From contig NZ_CAKZTI010000027.1 in assembly GCF_937921625.1 (NCBI RefSeq), positions 26,831 through 90,830 on the forward strand: a stretch of DNA of 64,000 bases, in the 5' to 3' direction. The DNA is from an uncultured Campylobacter sp. Its GTDB lineage: Bacteria > Campylobacterota > Campylobacteria > Campylobacterales > Campylobacteraceae. The translations under genes and the position numbers were made by a program. The stretch's first letter is position 1. Each line of letters begins with the position of its first letter. Below the pieces are notes generated by a model, which worked only from the letters and a program-made list of their open reading frames with translations, searched no databases and had not been told where the DNA came from. Below are positions 43,830-51,817 of the stretch, piece after piece.

Positions 43830-44486
43830 ATGAAAAAATCGGGAATTTTAGAATTTTTACTTAGCATCGTTACAGCGCCGAATTTTTGGTGCTACTTTGC
43901 TGCGTATCTGATCGCTGCGATCCCCTTTGGGCTTTTGATCGGCAGATACCTCGGTGGCGTGGATATCAAAAGCGAGGGCAGCGGCTCCATAGGCGCTACC
44001 AACGTCCTTCGCGTCTTAAAAACTCGCGATCCGAAAAAAGCAAAAAAGCTCGCGATCCTCACGGTCGCTTGCGACGCGCTAAAGGGCGTCCTGCCGATAC
44101 TGATCGCGCGGGCTTTAAGCTTTGATGAAAATGTGCTATGGAGCATGGCGGTCTTTGCAGTGCTTGGGCATTGCTTCAGCCCGTATCTGAAATTTAACGG
44201 CGGCAAGGGCATTGCGACGGGAGCCGGCGTGCTTGCTTGCTTCATCCCTATCGAGATCATAATCGCGCTTGCCGTTTGGTTTGTAGTCGGCAAGACGGTT
44301 AAAATTTCATCCGTAGCATCGCTTGCAGCGGCGCTTGCGCTAGTTATCGCAAGCTACGTGATCCATCCGCAGATGCCAGCGATCAAGACTCATGCGCCGA
44401 TCTTTCTGATAGTTTTCATCGTATTTTACAAGCACGCTCCGAATATCGCCAGGCTGCTTAAGGGCGAGGAAAAGCGCGTAGTATGA
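43830..44486 (+). CDS. plsY: Glycerol-3-phosphate acyltransferase
   Basis: This 218-residue inner-membrane enzyme transfers the acyl group from acyl-phosphate (made by PlsX, also in this window) to glycerol-3-phosphate. It has five to six membrane segments and the family motifs SEGSGSIGATNVLR (about 49-62), GHCFSPYLKFNGGKGIATG (about 112-130) and the C-terminal KHAPNIARLLKGEE. It starts nine bases after the ATPase gene and overlaps folB by four bases. Confidence 0.94.
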   Translation: MKKSGILEFLLSIVTAPNFWCYFAAYLIAAIPFGLLIGRYLGGVDIKSEGSGSIGATNVLRVLKTRDPKKAKKLAILTVACDALKGVLPILIARALSFDENVLWSMAVFAVLGHCFSPYLKFNGGKGIATGAGVLACFIPIEIIIALAVWFVVGKTVKISSVASLAAALALVIASYVIHPQMPAIKTHAPIFLIVFIVFYKHAPNIARLLKGEEKRVV

Positions 44487-44800
44487 TTAAAATTTTAATC
44501 GAAAAGCTGGAATTCGGCGCAATAATCGGGACATTGGATTTTGAGCGCAAGCGCGAGCAGCGCGTGTGGGTGTGGGCGAAGCTCGGGGCGGAGGAGTTTA
44601 TCGATTACGCGCGGGTTTGCGAATATATTAAAGCAGAGCTTCGCGAGAAAAAATTTCGCCTCGTGGAGGACGCACTAAGATACTTCGCGCAGGAGTTTCA
44701 CTCAAAATTTCGATCGATGGATTATTTTTATATGAAAATTTTAAAGCCCGAAATTTTACAAGACGCGAGCGTCGGCGCGGAAATAGAGATAAAATTTTAA
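44483..44800 (+). CDS. folB: Dihydroneopterin aldolase family protein
   Basis: This 105-residue protein matches FolB, which cleaves dihydroneopterin in folate synthesis. DYARVCEYIKAELREKKFRL followed by VEDAL corresponds to the conserved DYxxVxxxI...LVE segment, with the Glu in the active-site position. It is slightly shorter than typical FolB (about 120). It lies between plsY and cosR; folB is also next to cosR in C. jejuni, as I recall, which supports both names. Confidence 0.82.
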   Translation: MIKILIEKLEFGAIIGTLDFERKREQRVWVWAKLGAEEFIDYARVCEYIKAELREKKFRLVEDALRYFAQEFHSKFRSMDYFYMKILKPEILQDASVGAEIEIKF

Positions 44801-44837
44801 AATTTCTTTAAAAAATCTTGAAATTTTGCTTAAAATA

Positions 44838-44846
44838 TGTTAAAAT
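44838..44846 (+). promoter_or_regulatory. Likely extended -10 promoter of cosR
   Basis: TGTTAAAAT fits an extended -10 box 31 bases before the cosR ATG, after the folB stop. AAGGCAAGG precedes the ATG. Confidence 0.4.
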
Positions 44847-44876
44847 CGCCGCAAAATTTTAAGGCAAGGAAATTAA

Positions 44877-45548
44877 ATGAGAATTTTAATAGTCGAGGAC
44901 GAGGTGACTTTAAACAAGACGATAGCGGAGGGCTTGATGGAGTTCGGCTATCAGACGGATACTTCCGAGAGTTTTAAGGACGCAGAGTATTATATCGGCA
45001 TTAGAAATTATGATTTGGTGCTAACCGATTGGATGCTAGCTGACGGCAACGGCATCGATCTCATCGCATTGGTTAAGCAAAAATCCGCGCGCACCTCCGT
45101 CGTCGTGCTATCTGCAAAAGACGATAAAGAAAGCGAGATCAAAGCGCTTCGCGCGGGCGCGGACGATTTTATCAAAAAGCCTTTCGACTTTGACGTTTTA
45201 GTAGCGCGCCTTGAGGCTAGACTTCGCTTCGGCGGCTCAAATATCATCAAGATCGACGATCTTATCATTGATCCTGATGAGGAAAAAATTACTTACTTGG
45301 GTCAAGAGATCGAGCTGAAGGGCAAGCCTTTTGAGGTGCTAACCCACCTGGCGCGCCACAGCGATCAGATCGTAAGCAAAGAGCAGCTATTAGACGCTAT
45401 CTGGGAGGAGCCTGAGCTCGTTACGCCGAACGTCATCGAAGTCGCGATCAATCAAATTCGTCAGAAAATGGATAAGCCTCTAAATATCTCTACGATCGAG
45501 ACCGTTCGCAGACGCGGATATAGATTTTGCTTTCCACAAAAAGCCTAA
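44877..45548 (+). CDS. cosR: OmpR-family response regulator, CosR/HsrA type
   Basis: This 223-residue regulator has a receiver domain (MRILIVEDEVTLNKTIAEGL, acidic pocket Glu8/Asp9, Asp51 in VLTDWMLADG, Lys in DDFIKKPFDF) and an OmpR-type winged helix ending NISTIETVRRRGYRFCFP. The sequence closely follows C. jejuni CosR and H. pylori HP1043/HsrA, essential regulators of oxidative-stress and growth genes that are described as orphans working without phosphorylation. Here the phospho-acceptor Asp51 is present and a histidine kinase gene overlaps the 3' end, so classic two-component signalling is possible. Confidence 0.92.
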   Translation: MRILIVEDEVTLNKTIAEGLMEFGYQTDTSESFKDAEYYIGIRNYDLVLTDWMLADGNGIDLIALVKQKSARTSVVVLSAKDDKESEIKALRAGADDFIKKPFDFDVLVARLEARLRFGGSNIIKIDDLIIDPDEEKITYLGQEIELKGKPFEVLTHLARHSDQIVSKEQLLDAIWEEPELVTPNVIEVAINQIRQKMDKPLNISTIETVRRRGYRFCFPQKA

Positions 45549-46834
45549 GAGTTCGCTTTGTAATACAATTAGCATCCGCTTCGTTGATGCTAATTGTCAT
45601 TTTTTCGGTAATGCTCTATAATTATATGAGAATTACCATCTTCGAAACTCCCGTTCAAAATTTGATCCTAAGAGCACAAAAAATCGTAGACGCCTCCGTG
45701 CCGCCTGAGAAAATTTCATCTTTTTTGCAAAACACGCCGGGCGAATACGAGAGCAAAATCATCGAAAACGAAAGTATCAATAAGCCTAAATTTATCGAAA
45801 GTTCCGAGGGCGGCAGGAGCTATTTACAGCTGCACTATCCTTATGGTAAGGATAAAATTTTAAGTATCCGAGCCGACGTGAGCGTCTATGCAAACATCGT
45901 AAACCAAATACTCATCGACATCATTTTGGTAAATTTGACGATGATATTTTTGGTGGTGTTTTACGCAATGTTTCTCTCGCGTATGCTGCTGATGCCGATT
46001 AAGCTGATCAGTCAAAGGCTTGCTTCGGTGGATGAAAAATTTCTAAAGCCGATCGACGCAGCGGAAATTCCAAGCGAATTTAGCCCGCTTTCAAACAGCA
46101 TAAACCGCCTACTTGAGCGCATCGAGACCTTTATTATGTATCAAAAAGAGCTTTTTATCGGCATCGCGCACGAGCTTAAAACTCCGCTTGCGGTTATGAA
46201 AACCAAAAACGAAGTTACTCTCATCAAGCCGCGCGAGAGAGAGAAATATATCGAGGCGCTTAAAAACAATAATGATTCGATCGATAGTATGAATAAGATG
46301 ATCAGCTCCATCCTAGAGATCGGGCGGCAGGAGGGGGCGCAGTTTGAGGCGCCTGAGCAGACCGATATGATCGCGTATCTACGGGAGCTATGCGTAGGCT
46401 TTAAAATTTTAGCGCGTACGGCAGGCAAGGACTTGACGATGGATCTTAAGCCTGAACAGCTTGAAATTTCGGTGCAGAAAAGCCTTTTTATGCACGTGAT
46501 TCAAAATTTCGTCCAAAACGCCATAAAATTTTCTCCTGATGGCGAAAAAGTACTGATCGAGAGCGAAATTTCGGACGGAAATTTCATCGTGCGGGTCGCA
46601 AATAAGGGCGAGCCGCTTAACGAAGAGATCGATTATTTCGCCCCTTTTAAGCGCTATGGCGGCAAACCGGGAGCCGGGCTCGGGCTATTTTTAGCCAAAA
46701 ATGCTGCTCAAGCGATGGGCGCGCAAGTAGATCTTAAAAACGACAAAGGGCGCTCGCTAATTGTCGCGATTTTCAAACTTCCGCTAAAAAATTTAAGAAA
46801 TAGCCCGAAATTCCGCTATTTTAAAACAAAATGA
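45527..46834 (+). CDS. Sensor histidine kinase paired with cosR
   Basis: This 435-residue inner-membrane kinase has two membrane segments (about residues 11-30 and 125-150) flanking a periplasmic sensor of about 95 residues. A HAMP-like linker follows, then the H box FIGIAHELKTPLAVMKTKNE (His near 213), the N box VIQNFVQNAIKFSPDGE and the G box GKPGAGLGLFLAKNAAQ. The start is a TTG overlapping cosR by 22 bases; later ATGs would remove the first membrane segment. No strong binding site is visible, so translation may depend on cosR. It is followed 49 bases later by fdxB. Confidence 0.9.
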   Translation: MLSTKSLRVRFVIQLASASLMLIVIFSVMLYNYMRITIFETPVQNLILRAQKIVDASVPPEKISSFLQNTPGEYESKIIENESINKPKFIESSEGGRSYLQLHYPYGKDKILSIRADVSVYANIVNQILIDIILVNLTMIFLVVFYAMFLSRMLLMPIKLISQRLASVDEKFLKPIDAAEIPSEFSPLSNSINRLLERIETFIMYQKELFIGIAHELKTPLAVMKTKNEVTLIKPREREKYIEALKNNNDSIDSMNKMISSILEIGRQEGAQFEAPEQTDMIAYLRELCVGFKILARTAGKDLTMDLKPEQLEISVQKSLFMHVIQNFVQNAIKFSPDGEKVLIESEISDGNFIVRVANKGEPLNEEIDYFAPFKRYGGKPGAGLGLFLAKNAAQAMGAQVDLKNDKGRSLIVAIFKLPLKNLRNSPKFRYFKTK

Positions 46835-46843
46835 AGCTTTTTA

Positions 46844-46852
46844 TGGTATAAA
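46844..46852 (+). promoter_or_regulatory. Extended -10 within an inverted repeat, upstream of fdxB
   Basis: TGGTATAAA lies 32 bases before the fdxB ATG. It overlaps a 7-bp inverted repeat (TTTATGG ... CCATAAA, 46841-46861), which could be a small operator or hairpin. Confidence 0.35.
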
Positions 46853-46883
46853 CGCCATAAATTTTTTCGTAAGGTAAAATTAT

Positions 46884-47129
46884 ATGTCATTGTTGATTAC
46901 AAAAGAATGCATCAGTTGCGACGCGTGCCGCGAGGAATGCCCTAATGAAGCTATTTTTGAGGATGAGCCGATATACATCATAGATGCCGATCGATGCTGC
47001 GAGTGCGTAGATGATTATTCAGAGCCCGCTTGCATCGTGGTCTGCCCGGTCGAGTGTATCATCACCGACCCCGATAATATCGAGACGGCGGACGAGCTGA
47101 AATATAAACACGTCCATATGGAAATTTAA
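46884..47129 (+). CDS. fdxB: 4Fe-4S ferredoxin
   Basis: This 81-residue ferredoxin of the two-cluster type has CISCDACREECPNEAIF at the N-terminus and CCECVDDYSEPACIVVCPVEC in the second half, with an 8-residue insertion between the last cysteines. It is shorter than the fdxA product at 32245. Its position after cosR and before a Ppx/GppA gene matches the C. jejuni fdxB region as I remember it. It ends directly at the next start codon, so the two genes are coupled. Confidence 0.9.
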   Translation: MSLLITKECISCDACREECPNEAIFEDEPIYIIDADRCCECVDDYSEPACIVVCPVECIITDPDNIETADELKYKHVHMEI

Positions 47130-48572
47130 ATGCCCAAGCGCGTCGCCGTCATAGATCTGGGCTCAAATTCCGCCAGAGCCGTGATTTTTGAGCGCACGAG
47201 CAGGCTCGGATTTTTCATCTTGGCCGAGCACAAGATCAAGATCCGCCTAGGCGAGGGCGCTTACGAAAACCGCGGAATTTTAACCACCGAAGCGATGCAG
47301 AAATGCCTGCTGGCGTTTAAAAAATTTAAAACCCTGGTATGCAATTACAAGGCCAAACGCGTGCTTTGCATCGGTACGTCCGCGCTTCGCGATGCGCCGA
47401 ACGGAGCCGAGTTTATAAATCTCGTCCGCAAGCAAACGGGCATCACGATCCGCAAGATAGACGGGCAGATGGAGGCGTATCTGGGCGCTTATGCGGCGCA
47501 AAATTTGCTTAGCGACTTTTCCGAGGGCGTTACGCTAGATATTGGCGGCGGCTCGACCGAGCTTGCTTACATCAAAAACGGCAAGATAGAAAATAAAATT
47601 TCTTTAAATTTAGGCACGGTGCGGCTAAAGGAGCTGTTTTTCGACCGCGGCGACACGAAGGGGCTGGAGAAATACATAAACAGCGAGATCTCGCAGCTCG
47701 GCGCCGAGTTTCGCACGCAAAATTTAATCGTAATGGGCGGCTCTGCGCGAGCGCTCTCTGGCGCCGTGATGAGCCTGCAGAATCATCCGCTAAAGATCGT
47801 GCATAATTTCAGCTACGATTACGAAAAATACGCGCCATTTTTTGCCAAGCTGATGAGTGCAAAGACGCTTGATTTGGCGAAATTCCCGATCAAAAAAGAC
47901 CGCTACGACACGATAAGAGAGGGCGCCATTATCTTTGATAAGATCGTAAGGCGCCTAGGGGCGAAAAAGATCATCACCAGCGGCGTGGGAGTGCGCGAGG
48001 GAGCGTTTTTAAGCTCGATTCTGCGTGGCGCAAACCTGCCTAGAGGCTTTAATCCGAGCCTAAGAAGCCTTAAAGATCGCTTCGCTTCCGAGCCCAGCGA
48101 GGCTCCGAAGTTCGCAAAGGCGCTGTTTTGCGCGCTATCGCCTCTACACGGCTTGGGCGAAAAATATATTAAAATTCTGCAGATTGCGGCGTTGCTTTGC
48201 GAGATCGGGCGGGCGATCGGCTTTTATGCTAAGCACGAAACCAGCGCGGATATGGTGCTCGGCGGGCTGAACTACCGCACGACACACAAAGAAAAAGCGC
48301 TCATAGCCGCGATCATCTCGATGCACGGAAAGCGCGAGCTAGGAGCTACGTTTGCGCCTTTGAGCGCGATTTTGCCGGACGCCGGCAAGCTTGCGTGGCT
48401 AAGCTATATTTTGGAGCTTGCGCGCCTCTTAAGCGAAAACGCGCTAAAAAATTTAGAATTTTGCTTTGAAAATTCCACTCTTAAAATCTCCGGCGCGGAT
48501 AATTTGATAATGCTTAAAGGAAGCCTTAAAAAGCTCTCAAAACCTGCGATTTTTGCGATAAAATTTCTTTAA
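47130..48572 (+). CDS. Ppx/GppA family phosphatase
   Basis: This 480-residue protein of the exopolyphosphatase/pppGpp phosphatase family has the actin-like ATPase fold: VAVIDLGSNSARAVIFE (phosphate 1 loop), IGTSALRDAPNG, and VTLDIGGGSTELAYIKNGK (phosphate 2 loop), then a C-terminal HD-like helical domain (KETSADMVLGGLNYRTTHKE; about 330-480). It would hydrolyse polyphosphate or pppGpp and so affect the stringent response. It starts right after the fdxB stop. Confidence 0.9.
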   Translation: MPKRVAVIDLGSNSARAVIFERTSRLGFFILAEHKIKIRLGEGAYENRGILTTEAMQKCLLAFKKFKTLVCNYKAKRVLCIGTSALRDAPNGAEFINLVRKQTGITIRKIDGQMEAYLGAYAAQNLLSDFSEGVTLDIGGGSTELAYIKNGKIENKISLNLGTVRLKELFFDRGDTKGLEKYINSEISQLGAEFRTQNLIVMGGSARALSGAVMSLQNHPLKIVHNFSYDYEKYAPFFAKLMSAKTLDLAKFPIKKDRYDTIREGAIIFDKIVRRLGAKKIITSGVGVREGAFLSSILRGANLPRGFNPSLRSLKDRFASEPSEAPKFAKALFCALSPLHGLGEKYIKILQIAALLCEIGRAIGFYAKHETSADMVLGGLNYRTTHKEKALIAAIISMHGKRELGATFAPLSAILPDAGKLAWLSYILELARLLSENALKNLEFCFENSTLKISGADNLIMLKGSLKKLSKPAIFAIKFL

Positions 48573-48669
48573 ATAGCCACCCCTACTTGTTGCGCAAGCT
48601 TAAGGCGGGCGGAGTTCGTTTAATTTTATGAGCTTGAAGCGGGCGATAAATCTGTATCAATAGCGCTTT

Positions 48670-49758
48670 TTAAATTTTAATTCCATTCTCGGCTAAAGAA
48701 TAAATGCTAAAAAATCCGTAGTCGGTGCGGACGTAAAGGCGCTTGCCTGAGATTTTAATAGCAGCAGTTTTGACGCAGTGCTCGCACTCAAACTCGCCTA
48801 AGAGGCGAAAATCCTTCAAGCTAAATGCTTTAAACCTGCCATAAAAATACGTAAGAAAAATTTGATCGTTTGCGGCAAACCTCATTACGCTTCTTGGCAA
48901 GGTTTTTGGTACGCTTAGACGCTTTTTGCTTGCGACGTCCCAAAAATACAGCTCATCAAAGCCGTTATTTACGACCAAAATTGCGTCATTTTTGATAAGC
49001 CCCACGTTTAGGGAGTGGATATAGCCCACGTCGCATTCGATACGGCAAAGCTCGGCGAAGTCTTTTAGGCGGTAGAGCCTAGCGACATTTTTGCCGTTTT
49101 CATCCCCACAGGCTACACAAATTTTATTGCCGAAGCCTATAGCTTTCGCCGAAAAATCCGTTTTAAAATTTAGCTTCTTGTCGCTTCCGAAAGCTAAAAT
49201 TCCATCCGTGCCGCAGGCTAGAATTTCGCCGTTGCCGCTTAGACTGGAGCTAAAGCCTCCTCCTGTGATACCCCAGGCTTCAAAAAGCCTACTGAATTTC
49301 TCTCCATCAAAAAGAAAGAATTCGTGGTCCAAATCAAGCACCAAGGCCTTTTTGGTAGCAGTCATTTTCCATGCTAAAATTTTTGGTAGCTTAATTTGCG
49401 CAAGAGTTCTTAGCTCGCCGTCCAACACGATTAAATAATCGCAGCCGTGCTCGTCAAAATTACATTTATAGACGTAAAATTTATCCTCAAACTCGGCAAA
49501 TCCAAGCGCCCCGCTGTATCCGCCGCCGATATAGGCATGCGCTATTGCCTCGCCGAATTTTGCTTCTTTGTTTTCGTAGATGAAGCCCTTTTTTAGGGCA
49601 TCAACTTGCTTTTTTACGAAAGCTTTTTGCAGAGCATCGCAATTTGCGAATTCTTTAGAGCTCAGCTTTTCTTTGCCGTTTTGTAGCATCTTTGAAATCA
49701 AACTAAGCTCTTGCGTTTGAAGCAGGATCTCTTTCTTGCCGTCGGTAAATTTTTTCAT
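48670..49758 (-). CDS. Hypothetical beta-propeller-like protein
   Basis: A 362-residue protein without signal peptide or membrane segment. After a helical N-terminus (about 1-65), it has repeated beta-strand units with patterns such as DKFYVYKCNFDEHG, HEFFLFDGEKFSRLF, DELYFWDVASKKRL and RLYVRTDYGFFSIYSL, resembling WD40-like or PQQ-like blades. I do not recognise the family. It is convergent with the Ppx/GppA gene, and the next minus-strand gene starts 75 bases upstream, so it may stand alone. It is probably cytoplasmic; function is unknown. Confidence 0.65.
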   Translation of the reverse strand: MKKFTDGKKEILLQTQELSLISKMLQNGKEKLSSKEFANCDALQKAFVKKQVDALKKGFIYENKEAKFGEAIAHAYIGGGYSGALGFAEFEDKFYVYKCNFDEHGCDYLIVLDGELRTLAQIKLPKILAWKMTATKKALVLDLDHEFFLFDGEKFSRLFEAWGITGGGFSSSLSGNGEILACGTDGILAFGSDKKLNFKTDFSAKAIGFGNKICVACGDENGKNVARLYRLKDFAELCRIECDVGYIHSLNVGLIKNDAILVVNNGFDELYFWDVASKKRLSVPKTLPRSVMRFAANDQIFLTYFYGRFKAFSLKDFRLLGEFECEHCVKTAAIKISGKRLYVRTDYGFFSIYSLAENGIKI

Positions 49759-49833
49759 AGCAGCCCCTAGGTATAAATTTGAAATCTAATTTTAGAATTT
49801 CAAAGCTTAAACTACTGGGCGCGGCAAAGTTGC

Positions 49834-50139
49834 TTAAAATCTACCGAGTGCTTCTTTGACGTGATCCTCCGCCATATCGATATTCCACATCGGCTCAAAG
49901 ACGAGATCGATCTCCACTTCGCCGACGCCCTCCACGCTCTCGGCACCCGCGCGCACCCATTCCACCATCATCTCATGCAGCGGGCACGACTGAGTCGATA
50001 GCGTCATCGTGACTTTGACGTTGTTCGCCTCATCTACCGCTACGTCGTAGATGAGCCCCAGCGACACGACGTCAAAGCCCACCTCAGGGTCAACTACGGC
50101 GCGAAGCGCGTCGTAAATTTGCTCCTTCGTTACTTTCAT
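49834..50139 (-). CDS. DUF59/MIP18-type iron-sulfur assembly protein
   Basis: This 101-residue protein has the SufT/PaaD-like DUF59 core: DALRAVVDPEVGFDVVSLGL near the N-terminus, then VTMTLSTQSCPLHEMMVEWV with the conserved Cys (about residue 53). Such proteins help deliver iron-sulfur clusters. It starts two bases after the stop of the polytopic membrane protein and forms a trio with that gene and a DUF2249-like gene. The partner that receives the cluster is not obvious; FeS dependence of the membrane protein is one possibility. Confidence 0.85.
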   Translation of the reverse strand: MKVTKEQIYDALRAVVDPEVGFDVVSLGLIYDVAVDEANNVKVTMTLSTQSCPLHEMMVEWVRAGAESVEGVGEVEIDLVFEPMWNIDMAEDHVKEALGRF

Positions 50140-50141
50140 TT

Positions 50142-51311
50142 TTACTCTCCAAATTTTATGTAGTTAAAGATATTTACGGTGTTGATTAGCACCAAAATTA
50201 TGCTTGCCGCTTGCAAGATCACTGCAGGCGTTAGCGCTCCAAGACCCGCGCACGCAAGCGCTAAGACGTTCGGCACGCAGGCTGCGTAAGCGATCTTTTT
50301 GATTATCATATCCTCCAGCATAGGGATTTTGCGCTTGCCGACGAAGGGCGAGACGTAGTGGTACCAGATGAGAAAGGGCGCGATTTTATAAAGGTGCGCG
50401 ACGATGAAAGCGAACAAAAAGCCGTATAGCAGCCAAAATGCCGCCGCATCCGTGCGATCTGCGAGCCAAAATGCCGCGCTAAATCCCAAAGCCGCTAGCG
50501 AGATATATATGTTTAAATTCCAATAATCTATCGCTTTTCGCACGCGCCTGGCTAGGATGTAGATCGCCTGAGCCGCAAAGCTTGCAAGCGCGGCAAATGC
50601 GATGAAAATTCCAAAATCTTTTAGTAAAAACGGCCCCGCGAGCAGATACAGCGCCAGCGAAGCTTTTGCCGGCGCGAAGCTTAGATCGTGCGCCAGGCTA
50701 AACATCGGCAGCAGCACACACGCGGCACCTACGATAACGAAAAATACAAAGCCCAGCACGAAGTATATGTGATAGGATAAAATTTCTGAAAAATACACTC
50801 CGAAAATCTCCACGCCGCTAAGCGCTAGCACGAGCGCGAAGCCAAGGCTGATCCCTACCGCCAAAAACGCAGCCGAGATCGCAAGCGCTACGGCGGGGAA
50901 GCTCCATTTGGGCGTGCCGATGAAGCTTAGCGCGTAGCAGATCGTAAAATAAAATAGGCTAAGCAGCAAAACGCCGCCGCCTGCGTGCATCAAAGGGATG
51001 CTTGAAAGCAGCAATCCCGCGCTTAGCAGAGCCACGCCCGCAGCGTAAGCAAAGAGATTTAAAAACGCAAATTTGACGGTAAAAAATTCCTTTTGGATGA
51101 TGACCGAAGTAAGCTGATAGAGCGCTCCGATGATTATGCTGATTACGAAACCCAGCAAAAATACGTGAAAAAAGCTCGCCGTCTGCGGCGCCTGGATCGC
51201 GCCGAAATCGGCCTTTAAAAAGCTCGCCGCGCTTAGCAGCAAAAAGATAAAGCCGCAGATGAAATAGCCGCCTACGATGCGAAACGGCGGCGAAAAGGTC
51301 GTGATATTCAT
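50142..51311 (-). CDS. Polytopic (about 12-span) membrane protein, haem-copper/NnrS-like layout
   Basis: This 389-residue, almost wholly hydrophobic protein has about 12 membrane segments. Histidines lie in or near several of them (SFFHVFLLGFV, LSYHIYFVLGF, IVAHLYKIAPFLIWYHYVSP), a pattern seen in NnrS and in subunit-I-like haem proteins, although I cannot assign the family firmly. Its neighbours are a DUF59 gene (two bases after its stop) and a DUF2249-like gene (17 bases before its start). Such grouping suggests a role in nitric oxide or copper/haem metabolism. That is an inference. Confidence 0.7.
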   Translation of the reverse strand: MNITTFSPPFRIVGGYFICGFIFLLLSAASFLKADFGAIQAPQTASFFHVFLLGFVISIIIGALYQLTSVIIQKEFFTVKFAFLNLFAYAAGVALLSAGLLLSSIPLMHAGGGVLLLSLFYFTICYALSFIGTPKWSFPAVALAISAAFLAVGISLGFALVLALSGVEIFGVYFSEILSYHIYFVLGFVFFVIVGAACVLLPMFSLAHDLSFAPAKASLALYLLAGPFLLKDFGIFIAFAALASFAAQAIYILARRVRKAIDYWNLNIYISLAALGFSAAFWLADRTDAAAFWLLYGFLFAFIVAHLYKIAPFLIWYHYVSPFVGKRKIPMLEDMIIKKIAYAACVPNVLALACAGLGALTPAVILQAASIILVLINTVNIFNYIKFGE

Positions 51312-51328
51312 CTAAATTTTAAAGCCCT

Positions 51329-51673
51329 TTAGCCGTGGCACTTCGCGTCGGTGTCGAAGCCCTCATTGACCGCGCCGGGTTTTAGGCTAATGGTGAGCTT
51401 GACCGCATCTCCGTCCAGATCCTCGCGGGCAATGTCAAATTTAGACTCGATTTTTGGGATCAGCCCCATCGGAAATTTATGATTTACCATGACGACCTTT
51501 TTGGTTTCGTCTTTTACGAAATTTAGCGCCACCAGCGCATTTACCATAGGCTCTGGTGGGACGCATTTGCGCGAATCAAAGCCGATGTATTCCACGCCGC
51601 CCTGCGATTTTTTGTAAAATTTCACCGTAGCGCCCGCCGCGTCGAACTCCTGCCAGTCTGTGAAAAAATCCAT
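51329..51673 (-). CDS. DUF2249-like small protein
   Basis: A 114-residue soluble protein with FDSRKCVPPEPMVNALVAL (about 51-69) and KVVMVNHKFPMGLIPKIE (about 78-95). These follow the DUF2249 pattern (LDVR-x-PPEP ... NDHxPxPLYPxLE), a fold related to TusA and often found near nitric oxide and denitrification genes. A Cys-His pair (KCHG) ends the protein. It heads the minus-strand trio with the polytopic membrane protein and the DUF59 protein. Function is inferred only. Confidence 0.68.
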   Translation of the reverse strand: MDFFTDWQEFDAAGATVKFYKKSQGGVEYIGFDSRKCVPPEPMVNALVALNFVKDETKKVVMVNHKFPMGLIPKIESKFDIAREDLDGDAVKLTISLKPGAVNEGFDTDAKCHG

Positions 51674-51817
51674 ACTTGATCCTTTTTTAAAATTTCGCGC
51701 GATTATATAGCAAATTTTAAAATTTTGAAATGAGGCAGGTCAAGTCCTATTCGGAATTTGTAAATTTAGCCGAATTTTAATACACTATGCGTTAAAATTC
51801 TAAATCCGAGGACCATT

